This document shows positions 1-10,481 of a stretch of DNA of 64,000 bases, one piece after another. Within the stretch, counting starts at the first letter, position 1; each line of letters begins with the position of its first letter. Source of the DNA: Sutcliffiella halmapala (GTDB lineage Bacteria; Bacillota; Bacilli; Bacillales; Bacillaceae_I); the NCBI RefSeq assembly GCF_002019665.1, contig NZ_KV917375.1, forward strand, positions 1,224,390-1,288,389. The letters run 5' to 3'. Under the pieces are notes generated by a model. It was not told where the DNA came from. It was given only the letters and a program-made list of their open reading frames with translations, and ran no database searches. A program made the translations under genes and the position numbers.

Positions 1-1
1 A

Positions 2-2671
2 GAAGCAAAGGAAATGGTAGAGTTGTTTCAGGATATTCCAGAGGCGTTAGAGAATACGCTTCATATAGGTGAGCGTTGTAAAGTCGAAATGGACTTTCAT
101 CAAAACGCTTTGCCGAGCTACCCTGTTGCTGATGGACTTTCAGCAGATGAATACTTAGAAGAGATATGCTGGCAAGGTCTTGAAGAAAGATTAGGAAATG
201 TAACAGAAGAATATAAACAAAGATTGAGTTATGAATTAACAGTCATCAAAGGGATGAAGTTCAGTGATTATTTTCTCATTGTGTGGGACTTTATGTATTT
301 TGCTAGAAACGAAGGGATTTTAACAGGACCAGGTCGTGGTTCGGCAGCGGGTTCTCTCGTTGCATATTGTCTCTATATTACAAATGTAGATCCAATCAAA
401 CATCAGCTATTATTTGAAAGGTTCTTAAATCCAGAGCGAATAACGATGCCTGATATAGACATCGATTTTCAAGATAATAAACGAGATGACGTCATTCACT
501 ATGTTGCAAAAAAATACGGACAATTACATGTTGCTCAAATTATCACGTTCGGTACACTTGCAGCAAAAGCAGCTTGGCGAGATGTAGGAAAAGTACTTCA
601 TTTATCTGGAAAAGAACTTGATATGATCTCTAAAATGATTCCATCAAGGCCCGGTATCACATTAGTTAAAGCGTATAAAGAAAATGAGCAATTAAGACGA
701 GCAATTGAAGAAACGGAAGAACGAAAACGCGCATTTGAAGCAGCGAAAAAGATAGAGGGTCTACCGCGGCATACATCTACACACGCAGCTGGTGTGGTTA
801 TTAGTCATAAACCGTTAACAGAATTAATTCCAATTCAAGAAGGACAACAGGATGTTTATTTAACACAATATCCGATGGAAACATTAGAAGAGCTTGGTCT
901 TTTGAAAATGGATTTTCTTGGTCTTCGTAATTTAACAATGATCCAAAACATTCGCTTCCAGCTAAAAAAAGAAAAAAAGAAATATAAAAACTCAGAAGAA
1001 ATCCCAGAAATAGATGCACCGACCTTTCGTTTATTAAGTGAAGGGGATACATCAGGTATTTTTCAATTAGAATCTCCTGGTATGAAGAAGGTGTTAACAA
1101 GACTTAAACCAAATTCATTAGAAGATATCGTGGCAGTAAATGCGTTATATCGACCAGGTCCAATGGAACAAATTCCGCTTTTTATTGAACGAAAACACGG
1201 AAAGAAAAAGGTTGATTACCCTCACCCTGTCCTCGAGCCTATCTTGCAAAATACGTACGGAGTAATTGTTTATCAGGAGCAAATTATGCAAATTGCTGCA
1301 GTCATGGCTGGTTTTTCATTAGGAGAAGCGGATTTGCTTAGAAGAGCTGTTAGTAAGAAAAAGAAAGAAGTGTTAGCAGAGGAACGCACTCATTTTGTAA
1401 GTGGATGCTTGAAAAAGGGATATAGTGAGCAAATAGCTAATCATGTCTATGATCTTATTGTCCGCTTTGCTGATTACGGGTTTAATAGGAGCCATGCCGT
1501 TGCATATAGCATGATTTCCTATGAATTGGCCTACTTAAAAGCAAACTATCCTACCATTTTTATGGCTACGCTTCTTTCAGGTGCTGTAGGAAGTGAACAA
1601 AGAATTTCTCAATATTTAACGGAAGCCAAGAGAAAAGGAATTCAGGTCCTTCCACCTTCTATTAATAAGAGCAGTTATTACTTTCAAGTAGAAAGAGAAG
1701 GCATTCGTTTTAGTCTGCTAACCTTAAAAGGCTTAGGTGCTCAAGCAATCAAAGCCATAATAGAAGAAAGAAAAAAGAAACCGTTTCAGGACCTTTTTGA
1801 TTTTTGTAATAGAGCATCCACCAAACTAAACAGAAAAACAATGGAAACACTCATATTTGCCGGAGCCTTAGATGAATTTGGCGAAGATAGAGCCGTCCTT
1901 TTAGCAACACTTGATGTGGCTTTACAGCATGCCGATTTGATGATGCCAGCTGAGGAAAACCAAATTGATTTTTTTGTGGGAGACGAGTTTAATTTAAAAC
2001 CAAAGTATGTACAAGCAGAACCATTACAATTAACAGAACAACTTCAATTAGAAAAAGAAGCTCTCGGGTTTTATTTATCCAAACATCCGACGGAACCATA
2101 TGCTGCCTATTTTCAATTAGCTGGGTCCTTGTTTATTCAGGATATCCTTGGAGGAGAATATAAAAAGGTGAAGATCGGTAGCTTTATCTCAAATGAACGA
2201 GTTATCCGTACGAAAAAAGGAGACTTAATGGCTTTTCTTACGTTGTCTGATCAAACAGGAGATATAGAAGCTGTTGCATTCCCTGATATCTACAGCCGCT
2301 ATTCAGCTATATTACAAACAGGACAGACCCTTCTAGTAGAAGGAAATATGGAACGGCGAGATGGAAAAGAACAAGTAATCATAAAACAGATTATCGAGAC
2401 AGAGAAACTTAAAGAAAACTACTCTTCCTTGATTGGAAATGTCTATCTACAAATTGAAGAACATCTTCAGGATAGTGAAGTTTTACAACAGGTACAACAA
2501 GTGTTAAAAGAACATCAGGGACCCTCTCAAGTATACGTTCATTATATTAAAGATAAAAAAACAATAAAACTTCAACAAACGTACAATGTAGCTCCGGTAG
2601 AGGAATGTCTTGTTAAATTAATGGGTGTGCTCGGTGAAGGAAACGTTGTATTTAAAAAATCTTTACAATAG
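2..2671 (+). CDS. dnaE: DNA polymerase III subunit alpha, DnaE type (5' end outside window)
   Basis: C-terminal ~889 residues of the DnaE replicative polymerase, which in low-GC Gram-positives works beside PolC and extends RNA primers, mainly on the lagging strand. The frame is already open at the left edge, so the N-terminal PHP domain is outside the window. Visible are the palm acidic motif PDIDIDFQD (about codon 148 of this fragment), GFNRSHAVAYS in the fingers region, and a C-terminal OB-fold stretch around IRTKKGDLMAFLTLSD (about codon 734). The frame runs unbroken to a TAG stop. Malic enzyme follows, as in B. subtilis. Identity is secure; only the start is missing. Confidence 0.97.
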   Translation, partial: EAKEMVELFQDIPEALENTLHIGERCKVEMDFHQNALPSYPVADGLSADEYLEEICWQGLEERLGNVTEEYKQRLSYELTVIKGMKFSDYFLIVWDFMYFARNEGILTGPGRGSAAGSLVAYCLYITNVDPIKHQLLFERFLNPERITMPDIDIDFQDNKRDDVIHYVAKKYGQLHVAQIITFGTLAAKAAWRDVGKVLHLSGKELDMISKMIPSRPGITLVKAYKENEQLRRAIEETEERKRAFEAAKKIEGLPRHTSTHAAGVVISHKPLTELIPIQEGQQDVYLTQYPMETLEELGLLKMDFLGLRNLTMIQNIRFQLKKEKKKYKNSEEIPEIDAPTFRLLSEGDTSGIFQLESPGMKKVLTRLKPNSLEDIVAVNALYRPGPMEQIPLFIERKHGKKKVDYPHPVLEPILQNTYGVIVYQEQIMQIAAVMAGFSLGEADLLRRAVSKKKKEVLAEERTHFVSGCLKKGYSEQIANHVYDLIVRFADYGFNRSHAVAYSMISYELAYLKANYPTIFMATLLSGAVGSEQRISQYLTEAKRKGIQVLPPSINKSSYYFQVEREGIRFSLLTLKGLGAQAIKAIIEERKKKPFQDLFDFCNRASTKLNRKTMETLIFAGALDEFGEDRAVLLATLDVALQHADLMMPAEENQIDFFVGDEFNLKPKYVQAEPLQLTEQLQLEKEALGFYLSKHPTEPYAAYFQLAGSLFIQDILGGEYKKVKIGSFISNERVIRTKKGDLMAFLTLSDQTGDIEAVAFPDIYSRYSAILQTGQTLLVEGNMERRDGKEQVIIKQIIETEKLKENYSSLIGNVYLQIEEHLQDSEVLQQVQQVLKEHQGPSQVYVHYIKDKKTIKLQQTYNVAPVEECLVKLMGVLGEGNVVFKKSLQ

Positions 2672-2697
2672 ATAATATTATGCTATAGTTAACTTGG

Positions 2698-2727
2698 AGG
2701 TGGTCAGACCACCTTCATTTCTTATTC
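2698..2727 (+). terminator. Probable dnaE terminator
   Basis: Inverted repeat AGGTGG / CCACCT with a 5-nt loop, followed by a T-rich tail broken by C and A. It lies 27 bp after the dnaE stop. The stem is short and the T-tract imperfect, so this is a moderate call. Confidence 0.45.
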
Positions 2728-2799
2728 TTACACTTCCGCTTTTCTCCTACTCCTAGTAAAATAAGGCTGTAGAGATATGATAGTTTTTTTAATAACAAG

Positions 2800-2979
2800 G
2801 CTTAGTTAAAGTACAGCGTTGATTATTAGGTCACTAGCTGTTGATTGGAGCACGAGGCGAAGACTCCTGCGGGAGGTAGCGTTTTGTGGAGACCCCGCAG
2901 GCGAAGCCGAGGAGGCTCCACAAGCGCTCCACGGAAAGCAAAGCCTAGTGCGGAAATCAACAGCGGTGTTTAACAAAGC
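2800..2979 (+). repeat. Dispersed ~180-bp structured repeat, full copy 1
   Basis: A 180-bp unit bounded by near-perfect inverted ends (GCTTAGTTAA / TTAACAAAGC) with inner inverted repeats GCTGTTGATT / AATCAACAGC, TTGTGGAG / CTCCACAA and CTCCTGCGGG / CCCGCAGG. A second full copy in the same orientation is at 62836-63017, and partial or decayed copies are at 10933-11000, 18514-18580, 21341-21373, 49280-49316 and 56432-56530. It has no credible ORF; the reverse-strand frame through it is a by-product. It resembles the small GC-rich intergenic repeats seen in many Bacillus genomes (MITE-like or non-autonomous). Mode of spread is unknown. Confidence 0.85.
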
Positions 2980-3019
2980 AAATAACAAAAGATAGTAAAC
3001 TTATGAAAAATATATAGCG

Positions 3020-3041
3020 CAAGTGTTTCTAGAGGCACTTG
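3020..3041 (+). promoter_or_regulatory. 22-bp near-palindrome upstream of malic enzyme, possible operator
   Basis: CAAGTG and CACTTG flank a central TCTAGA with matched spacing, giving a near-perfect palindrome 29 bp before the malic enzyme start. No run of T follows, so it is not a terminator. A GntR-family regulator is encoded just downstream of malic enzyme, which makes an autoregulatory operator plausible. Function is inferred from position and symmetry only. Confidence 0.35.
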
Positions 3042-3069
3042 TACTTAACGAACGAGGGGGACCCTAAAC

Positions 3070-4308
3070 GTGTCTTTAAAAGAAGAAGCATTACATATGC
3101 ATAAAGTAAATCAAGGTAAATTGGAATCAAAATCAAAAGTACCGGTCAGAAATGCGAGAGACTTAAGCTTAGCGTATTCACCTGGCGTAGCTGAGCCTTG
3201 TAAAGCAATATACGATGATAAAAGCAAAGTATACGACTATACCATGAAAGGTAATATGGTAGCGGTTGTTTCGGATGGGACAGCTGTGCTTGGTCTTGGA
3301 AATATCGGCCCAGAGGCTGCATTGCCAGTTATGGAAGGAAAAGCTGTTTTATTTAAAAGTTTTGCAGGTGTAGATGCATTCCCAATTTGTTTAAATACTA
3401 CAGATGTAGATAAAATAGTAGAAACAGTAAAGTTGTTAGAACCAACATTTGGTGGAGTGAATTTAGAAGATATTGCAGCTCCTAACTGTTTTGTAATAGA
3501 AGAGCGTCTAAAGAAAGAAACGAATATCCCAATATTTCATGATGACCAACACGGAACTGCCATTGTAACAGTAGCTGGTCTAGTAAATGCATTAAAATTA
3601 GTTGGGAAAAATATTGGTGAAATCAAAGTGGTAGCTAACGGAGCTGGAGCCGCGGGAATTGCCATTATAAAGCTTTTATACAGATATGGGGTTCGAGATA
3701 TTACCATGTGTGATTCTAAAGGTGCTATCTATGAGGGGCGTCCTTACGGAATGAATAGTGTGAAGGCAGAGGTAGCGAAATATACGAATCGCAGTAAAAT
3801 AGAGGGAACTTTAGCAGATGTAATGAAAGGCGCAGATGTATTTATTGGTGTATCTGTCGAAGGAGCTTTGACCCAAGCGATAGTCGAGAGCATGAATGAA
3901 AAGTCTATCATTTTTGCGATGGCGAACCCGAATCCAGAAATTATGCCTGCTGAAGCTAAGCTTGCGGGGGCTAGTGTTATTGGGACTGGTCGCTCTGACT
4001 TTCCTAACCAAGTAAACAATGTCCTTGCGTTCCCAGGTATATTCAGAGGGGCATTAGATGTAAGAGCAACCCATATAAATGAACAAATGAAAATAGCTGC
4101 TGTAGAGGCCATTGCTAGTCTTGTATCAGCAGAAGAGCTAAGTGCGGATTATGTCATTCCTGCACCATTTGATCCACGAGTAGCTCCTGCAGTTGCGGCT
4201 GCAGTTGCAAAAGCTGCAATGGAAACTGGGGTAGCAAGAATTCAAGTTGACCCGGAAGCAGTAGCTGAAAAAACTAGGCAAGCTGCAACCATTGGAAAAA
4301 GTGAATAG
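3070..4308 (+). CDS. ytsJ: NAD(P)-dependent malic enzyme
   Basis: Oxidative decarboxylation of malate to pruvate and CO2, giving NAD(P)H; cytoplasmic. The 412-residue length matches the bacterial short malic enzymes. Motifs seen: YSPGVAEPCKAI near the N-terminus, FHDDQHGTAIV in the catalytic core, and a Rossmann glycine-rich segment NGAGAAGIAI. Start chosen as GTG at 3070, behind a GAGGGGG ribosome binding site. The position between dnaE and accDA is that of B. subtilis ytsJ (maeB-like, reported as NADP-preferring). Cofactor preference cannot be read securely here. A GntR regulator follows after 3 bp, suggesting one transcript. Confidence 0.93.
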   Translation: MSLKEEALHMHKVNQGKLESKSKVPVRNARDLSLAYSPGVAEPCKAIYDDKSKVYDYTMKGNMVAVVSDGTAVLGLGNIGPEAALPVMEGKAVLFKSFAGVDAFPICLNTTDVDKIVETVKLLEPTFGGVNLEDIAAPNCFVIEERLKKETNIPIFHDDQHGTAIVTVAGLVNALKLVGKNIGEIKVVANGAGAAGIAIIKLLYRYGVRDITMCDSKGAIYEGRPYGMNSVKAEVAKYTNRSKIEGTLADVMKGADVFIGVSVEGALTQAIVESMNEKSIIFAMANPNPEIMPAEAKLAGASVIGTGRSDFPNQVNNVLAFPGIFRGALDVRATHINEQMKIAAVEAIASLVSAEELSADYVIPAPFDPRVAPAVAAAVAKAAMETGVARIQVDPEAVAEKTRQAATIGKSE

Positions 4309-4311
4309 TCT

Positions 4312-4932
4312 ATGACGGTAACCCCTACAAAAATGTATTTAGAAATCGTTAAAAAAATCCGAGCCATTATTGTGGCAGACGGATTAAAAAGTGGAGATAA
4401 AATCCCATCTGAACGTGAGTTGTCCGATCGATTAAATGTCGGGCGCTCTTCCGTTCGTGAAGCACTGCGAGCTCTTGAACTTCTAGGATTAATTGAAACA
4501 AAACGTGGTGAAGGAACGTTTATTAAGGATTTCAAAGAGCATCATCTAGTAGAACTTCTCGGCACGTTTATATTAGAACAAGATAAAACGAAAAGTGATT
4601 TACTAGAAACAAAAAGTGAAATAGAAAAATCCTGTATCCAACTCTTCTTCAGAAAAAGAGAGGAAAAGGACTTCTCCCTATTAAAAGAAATAATAGAGTC
4701 ACCTGGATTTTCTCGAACTGATTTTTTTAAGGCGATGATTACTCTCGTAGATAATAGTTTGATGCTGCGAATTTGGACTATTGTCAATAGTTATGCACTT
4801 ATTATTGTAAAGGATAATATGATAGAGAGTAATAAGTATGAAACTTTCTTGCATTCCTTAGAAAATCAACAAATCGATGAGGCTTTATTTCTATATGAAA
4901 ATCATTTCACGGAATTTGTCGATAAAAAATAG
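4312..4932 (+). CDS. GntR/FadR-subfamily transcriptional regulator
   Basis: A 206-residue DNA-binding protein. Residues ~8-70 form a winged helix-turn-helix of the GntR family (SGDKIPSERELSDRLNVGRS, then SVREALRALELLGLI and GEGTFI). The remaining ~130 residues are helical and shorter than a typical FCD ligand domain. It starts 3 bp after the malic enzyme stop, so it is very probably co-transcribed and may sense a metabolite linked to malate/pyruvate or acetyl-CoA use. The ribosome binding site is weak. Effector and target are not known; the palindrome at 3020-3041 is a candidate target. Confidence 0.85.
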   Translation: MTVTPTKMYLEIVKKIRAIIVADGLKSGDKIPSERELSDRLNVGRSSVREALRALELLGLIETKRGEGTFIKDFKEHHLVELLGTFILEQDKTKSDLLETKSEIEKSCIQLFFRKREEKDFSLLKEIIESPGFSRTDFFKAMITLVDNSLMLRIWTIVNSYALIIVKDNMIESNKYETFLHSLENQQIDEALFLYENHFTEFVDKK

Positions 4933-5232
4933 ACAAGAATCTACAACATCTATCAAGGACTTTCCGTTACATTAATATATATAAGTTTATTGGTAAGTAC
5001 AGGGAATTATTTATTACTATAATTTTAATAGCCTTGCTTGCCTAAATTATAATCTATTATTAGGACCAAATCCCAAAAGTAGATGATAAGAATTTTGGGA
5101 ATGCATAAAAAGTAACACATACTATTTATACTATTAATTCGGCTTCTAAACATCCTACGATAAGGATGGAGTAAATGGAGAGATATTGTTACACGTCTTC
5201 CGATTACTTAAGAAAAGGGAGGTTCTATTGTT
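4933..5232 (+). promoter_or_regulatory. accD upstream region with candidate promoter and inverted repeat
   Basis: Gene-free 300 bp. It holds a possible sigma-A promoter (TTAATA 5025-5030, 17-bp spacer, TATAAT 5048-5053) and, just after the expected start point, an 8-bp perfect inverted repeat TCCCAAAA / TTTTGGGA (5071-5078 and 5093-5100). In B. subtilis fatty-acid synthesis genes are controlled by FapR, but I could not find a convincing 17-bp FapR box, so the inverted repeat is an unassigned operator or hairpin. Confidence 0.4.
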
Positions 5233-6096
5233 TTGTTAAAGGATTTATTTACCAAGAAGAAAAAATATGCATCTATTCCATCAGAACTAGCGAATCAAGA
5301 TGTTCCAGAAGGCATCATGACGAAGTGTCCTAGCTGTAAAAAGATTATGTATACAAAAGAATTAATGAAAAACCTTAAAGTTTGCTTACATTGTAAACAC
5401 CATCACCCTATGAACGCAAAGGAAAGAATACAAAGCATATTGGATAAAGGTAGCTTTGTAGCTTACGATAGCGACATGATTTCTGAAAATCCTCTTCAAT
5501 TTCCTAATTATCTCGAGAAATTAGAAGGTGACAGAAAGAAAACCGGGATAAATGAAGCGGTAGTTACTGGAGAGGGAACACTTAATAGTTATCCACTTGT
5601 AATTGCAGTGATGGACTCTACATTCCGAATGGGTAGTATGGGATCGGTAGTTGGAGAGAAAATAACTAGAGCGATTGAGAAAGCTAAAGAAAAAGGTGTG
5701 CCGTTTATAATCTTTACGGCTTCTGGTGGTGCAAGGATGCAAGAAGGTGTGCTAAGCCTAATGCAAATGGCGAAAACTAGTAGTGCCTTAAAACTTCATA
5801 GTGAAAATGGTGGCTTAATTATTTCTGTTATGACCCATCCAACTACAGGTGGGGTTTCTGCAAGTTTCGCTTCCCTAGGAGATTATAACTTTGCAGAGCC
5901 TAAAGCACTTATAGGGTTTGCGGGTAGAAGAATTATTGAACAAACGATTAGAGAGGAACTTCCAGAAGATTTTCAAACGGCAGAGTTTCTCTTGAAATGT
6001 GGTCAATTAGATGCAGTTATTTCTCGTCTTGAGTTAAAAGAAACCTTATCGAATGTATTAGACATTCACCAAGCAGGAGTTGAGCATAAATGGTAG
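5233..6096 (+). CDS. accD: Acetyl-CoA carboxylase, carboxyltransferase subunit beta
   Basis: Beta half of the carboxyltransferase that moves CO2 from carboxybiotin to acetyl-CoA, forming malonyl-CoA for fatty-acid synthesis. The N-terminus carries the four-cysteine zinc ribbon (CPSCKK and CLHCKHH, residues ~33-57) typical of bacterial AccD, followed by the crotonase-fold core ([24 protein letters not shown]). The start is TTG at 5233 behind AGGGAGG, giving [14 protein letters not shown], the standard Bacillus N-terminus. The end overlaps accA by 7 bp, indicating translational coupling of the alpha2beta2 partners. Confidence 0.96.
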   Translation: MLKDLFTKKKKYASIPSELANQDVPEGIMTKCPSCKKIMYTKELMKNLKVCLHCKHHHPMNAKERIQSILDKGSFVAYDSDMISENPLQFPNYLEKLEGDRKKTGINEAVVTGEGTLNSYPLVIAVMDSTFRMGSMGSVVGEKITRAIEKAKEKGVPFIIFTASGGARMQEGVLSLMQMAKTSSALKLHSENGGLIISVMTHPTTGGVSASFASLGDYNFAEPKALIGFAGRRIIEQTIREELPEDFQTAEFLLKCGQLDAVISRLELKETLSNVLDIHQAGVEHKW

Positions 6097-7070
6097 GGGA
6101 ACTAGAGTTTGAAAAACCAGTAGTAGAATTACGCAAAAAAATTGGTGAGCTACGAGAGTTCACCAAAAACAGTGACATGGATCTATCAAGCGAGATAGAG
6201 AAGCTAGAGTTAAGGTTAGAAAAGCTAGAAAGTGATATATATGGAAACCTTAACCCTTGGGATCGTGTACAAATCGCTAGACACCCTGAAAGACCAACCA
6301 CATTAGATTATATCGACCGTGTCTTCACAAACTTCTTAGAATGCCATGGTGACAGATATTATGGTGACGATGAGGCAATTGTAGGCGGTATTGGAAAGTT
6401 TCAGGGCGTTCCGGTTACCATCATTGGTCATCAGCGTGGAAAAGATACGAAGGAAAATATCCGACGTAATTTTGGAATGCCTCATCCAGAAGGTTACCGT
6501 AAGGCTTTACGTCTTATGTATCAAGCTGAAAAATTCAGAAGACCTATAATCTGCTTTATTGATACTAAAGGAGCCTACCCAGGGAAGGCAGCTGAAGAGC
6601 GTGGTCAAAGTGAAGCGATTGCCAAAAATCTCTTTGAAATGGCTGGTTTAAAAGTACCTGTGATTTGTATAGTGATTGGAGAAGGAGGAAGTGGTGGAGC
6701 ATTAGCTTTAGGTGTTGGGAATCATGTGCACATGCTAGAAAACTCAACCTACTCTGTAATTTCTCCTGAAGGAGCTGCTGCGATTTTATGGAAGGATGCA
6801 TCTCTTGCAAAAAAAGCTGCAGAATCAATGAAAATAACGGCGCCAGATCTTCAAGAATTAGGTGTTATTGATAAAATTATTTCAGAAGCAAAAGGTGGAG
6901 CGCATAAAGACGTTGATTTTCAAGCAAGAGGAATAAGTGAGATAATTAAAGAATCCCTCCAAGATCTAATGCCATTAACAGCAGAAGAACTTATTGAGCA
7001 TCGATATGCTAAATATAAGCGAATTGGAGAATTTTCTTTTATTGAGCAACCTCAAAAGGTAAATCAATAA
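6090..7070 (+). CDS. accA: Acetyl-CoA carboxylase, carboxyltransferase subunit alpha
   Basis: Alpha half of the carboxyltransferase. At 326 residues it matches the family, with a short N-terminal coiled region (residues ~1-50), [17 protein letters not shown], the conserved [16 protein letters not shown] segment, [20 protein letters not shown], and the glycine-rich [18 protein letters not shown] at 6090 lies inside the accD 3' end. The pair accDA has a terminator at 7077 and is separate from pfkA, which has its own promoter. Confidence 0.96.
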   Translation: MVGELEFEKPVVELRKKIGELREFTKNSDMDLSSEIEKLELRLEKLESDIYGNLNPWDRVQIARHPERPTTLDYIDRVFTNFLECHGDRYYGDDEAIVGGIGKFQGVPVTIIGHQRGKDTKENIRRNFGMPHPEGYRKALRLMYQAEKFRRPIICFIDTKGAYPGKAAEERGQSEAIAKNLFEMAGLKVPVICIVIGEGGSGGALALGVGNHVHMLENSTYSVISPEGAAAILWKDASLAKKAAESMKITAPDLQELGVIDKIISEAKGGAHKDVDFQARGISEIIKESLQDLMPLTAEELIEHRYAKYKRIGEFSFIEQPQKVNQ

Positions 7071-7076
7071 TTTACA

Positions 7077-7105
7077 GGGAGAGTACACTACTCTTCCTCT
7101 TTTTG
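7077..7105 (+). terminator. Terminator after accDA
   Basis: Stem GGGAGAGTA / TACTCTTCC with a 3-nt loop (one G.T pair), followed by TCTTTTTGTT, 6 bp after the accA stop. Confidence 0.75.
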
Positions 7106-7124
7106 TTGTATAGAATGGTGTTAA

Positions 7125-7161
7125 GCGAGGGAATCAATCAAGATTCGCACCTGACCCTCGC
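7125..7161 (+). repeat. Imperfect hairpin, inverted repeat GCGAGGG / CCCTCGC
   Basis: Perfect 7-bp arms (7125-7131 and 7155-7161) enclosing a smaller AATC / GATT dyad. No T-tract follows directly. It lies between the accDA terminator and the pfkA promoter. It may be a remnant of a dispersed intergenic repeat; no function is visible. Confidence 0.35.
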
Positions 7162-7339
7162 GGTGGTGGGGTGTTAAGGGGTTTGTTGAAAGTTTTTTAG
7201 GTATTTTTGGGTTGTTCTATTTGATTTTTATGGTGGGTTTATCAGAAAGAAAGAGAAAAATTCTTTGTTTCGAAACAAATAATCGACCGTTTTCTATTGT
7301 TTTCGACAAACCTTCGTGTTAATTTTTAATAAAGTAACT

Positions 7340-7368
7340 TTGCATTCTAAGTGAATTTCTAATAAAAT
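7340..7368 (+). promoter_or_regulatory. pfkA sigma-A promoter
   Basis: TTGCAT (7340-7345), 17-bp spacer, TAAAAT (7363-7368). The predicted start is about 45 bp before the pfkA ATG. Confidence 0.6.
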
Positions 7369-7405
7369 ATATGATTGGATGCAAAGATTAAGTAAAAATG
7401 CCTAA

Positions 7406-8377
<972 letters not shown>

Positions 8378-8379
8378 CA

Positions 8380-8458
8380 ATGTAAGCGTTTTGGAATCGT
8401 TTTCATAACCAGGTTCTGTCTCCATTTATATTACTATTTTGCTGAATTGGCTTATAAT
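8380..8458 (+). promoter_or_regulatory. pyk promoter with two upstream cre-like sites
   Basis: TTGGAATCGTTTTCA at 8391-8405 fits the CcpA cre consensus WTGNAANCGNWNNCW at every position. An overlapping partial match, ATGTAAGCGTTTTGG, is at 8380-8394. Downstream is a candidate promoter TTACTA (8431-8436), 16-bp spacer, TATAAT (8453-8458). The cre sits about 60-75 bp before the predicted start, a position where CcpA activates some genes (as at ackA and pta in B. subtilis); activation of pyk is an inference. Confidence 0.5.
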
Positions 8459-8506
8459 AAGGCTAGATGGAACTAGAACGCAATTATAATTAGGAGGAAA
8501 AATTAC

Positions 8507-10261
8507 ATGAGAAAAACCAAGATTGTATGTACGATTGGACCGGCTAGTGAGAGTGTCGAAAAATTAACACAGCTTATTGAAGCAGGGATGAATGTATCTA
8601 GACTAAACTTTTCACACGGTGACTTTGAAGAGCACGGTGCGCGTATCCGCAATATTCGTGAGGCTTCAGAACGAACTGGTAAAAATGTAGCGATTTTACT
8701 TGATACAAAAGGGCCAGAAATTAGAACACACACAATGCAAGATGGCGCGATTGAACTAGAACAAGGTAAAGAAATAATAATTTCAATGGAGGAAGTAATT
8801 GGAACAACGGACAAGTTCTCTATTTCCTATCCAGGCTTGATGGATGATGTAACGATTGGTTCCAGAATTCTTTTAGACGATGGTTTAATTGGTCTTGAGG
8901 TAATGGAATTAGGACATAATGAAATTAAAGCAAAAATTTTAAATAGCGGAACATTGAAAAATAAAAAAGGTGTAAACGTACCTGGTGTAAAAGTAAACCT
9001 TCCTGGAATTACAGAAAAAGATGCGAATGACATTCGTTTCGGTATTGAGCAAGGGGTAGACTTCATTGCGGCATCATTCGTACGTCGCGCATCTGATGTA
9101 CTGGAGATTCGCGAATTACTAGAGGCACATAACGCTGGAGACATTCAAATCATTCCTAAGATTGAAAACCAAGAGGGTGTAGACAATATTAATGAAATCC
9201 TAGAGGTTTCGGATGGATTAATGGTTGCTCGTGGAGACTTAGGCGTAGAAATCCCAGCGGAAGAAGTGCCACTTGTACAAAAAGATTTAATTAAAAAATG
9301 TAATCTTGCTGGAAAACCGGTTATTACAGCAACACAAATGCTAGACTCTATGCAACGTAACCCACGTCCAACACGTGCAGAAGCAAGTGATGTTGCTAAT
9401 GCGATCTTTGACGGAACAGATGCAATCATGCTTTCAGGTGAAACTGCGGCAGGTAGCTATCCGGTGGAAGCTGTGCAAACAATGCACAATATTGCTTCTC
9501 GTGCAGAACAAGCATTATCTTACAGAACTATTTTAAGCAATCATAGTAAACAAGCATCTACAACTGTGACAGATTCTATTGGTCAGTCTGTTGCATACAC
9601 AGCAATTAATTTAGACGTATCTGCAATTGTAACTCCAACTGAGAGTGGACATACTGCACGTATGATTTCGAAATACCGTCCGAAGGCACCAATCGTAGCA
9701 GTAACTTCATGTGAAGCTGTTTCACGCAAACTGGCTTTAGTTTGGGGAGTTTACCCACGTATTGGGCGACAAGCTACATCTACGGATGAAATGCTGGATG
9801 TTGCAGTGGAAGAATCGATTAATACAGGTATTGTTTCTCATGGTGATTTAATTGTTATCACAGCTGGTGTGCCAGTCGGTGAAAAAGGTACAACTAATCT
9901 AATGAAGATCCATGTAGTAGGCGACGTACTGGCAAGTGGACAAGGAATCGGCAGAAAATCGGCATTTGGTAGAGTAGTTGTAGCTAAAACTGCAGAAGAA
10001 GCTCAATCCAAAATGACACATGGTGCAATCTTCGTAACAATTGGAACAGATAAGGATATGATGCCTGCTCTTGAAAAGGCTTCTGCACTTATTACAGAAG
10101 AGGGCGGATTAACAAGCCATGCTGCAGTTGTTGGGTTAAGCTTAGGGATCCCTGTGATTGTAGGGGTAGAAGAAGCAACATCCATTCTTCAAGATGGCCA
10201 AGAAATTACAGTGGATTCTTCTAGAGGAACGATTTACACTGGCCATGCAAGTGTACTATAA
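8507..10261 (+). CDS. pyk: Pyruvate kinase with C-terminal PEP-utilizer domain
   Basis: Converts phosphoenolpyruvate and ADP to pyruvate and ATP. It begins [14 protein letters not shown] at an ATG behind AGGAGG. Residues ~1-470 are the classic TIM barrel, B and C domains ([49 protein letters not shown]). Residues ~475-584 form the extra domain with [20 protein letters not shown], related to the phosphohistidine domain of PEP synthase. This extension is characteristic of Bacillus-type pyruvate kinases. It is complete and unbroken. Confidence 0.97.
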   Translation: MRKTKIVCTIGPASESVEKLTQLIEAGMNVSRLNFSHGDFEEHGARIRNIREASERTGKNVAILLDTKGPEIRTHTMQDGAIELEQGKEIIISMEEVIGTTDKFSISYPGLMDDVTIGSRILLDDGLIGLEVMELGHNEIKAKILNSGTLKNKKGVNVPGVKVNLPGITEKDANDIRFGIEQGVDFIAASFVRRASDVLEIRELLEAHNAGDIQIIPKIENQEGVDNINEILEVSDGLMVARGDLGVEIPAEEVPLVQKDLIKKCNLAGKPVITATQMLDSMQRNPRPTRAEASDVANAIFDGTDAIMLSGETAAGSYPVEAVQTMHNIASRAEQALSYRTILSNHSKQASTTVTDSIGQSVAYTAINLDVSAIVTPTESGHTARMISKYRPKAPIVAVTSCEAVSRKLALVWGVYPRIGRQATSTDEMLDVAVEESINTGIVSHGDLIVITAGVPVGEKGTTNLMKIHVVGDVLASGQGIGRKSAFGRVVVAKTAEEAQSKMTHGAIFVTIGTDKDMMPALEKASALITEEGGLTSHAAVVGLSLGIPVIVGVEEATSILQDGQEITVDSSRGTIYTGHASVL

Positions 10262-10277
10262 GAATTAAGATAGACAG

Positions 10278-10313
10278 AAACCCTTTCTAACTTTTGTTAG
10301 AGAGGGTTTTTTT
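10278..10313 (+). terminator. pyk terminator
   Basis: Stem AAACCCTTTCTAAC / GTTAGAGAGGGTTT with a TTTT loop, followed by a run of T. Confidence 0.9.
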
Positions 10314-10481
10314 GAGGAGTGAAGGTTGTTATATTCGCGTTATTAAGCTTTGATTAGATATTGATTTTGATGAAAATTGTCAGAGCTGAAAACCTTCTAT
10401 ATAGGTTAAAATTAGAGTTCTTTCAATTAATTTGATATAATTAAAAGGAAGTTTTTTTCTTTTAGAATGGGGATGACCTAT

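Noticed and set aside
801-1100. Minus-strand ORF inside dnaE and similar long antisense frames in other genes
   Set aside because: They shadow well-identified genes and show no start signals of their own.
2806-2988. 60-residue minus-strand ORF
   Set aside because: It lies entirely in the dispersed repeat; the same phantom frame appears in other copies and no ribosome binding site is present.
4933-5232. FapR operator for accDA
   Set aside because: TTAGGACC near 5060 is only a partial resemblance to the 17-bp FapR box and lacks the second half.
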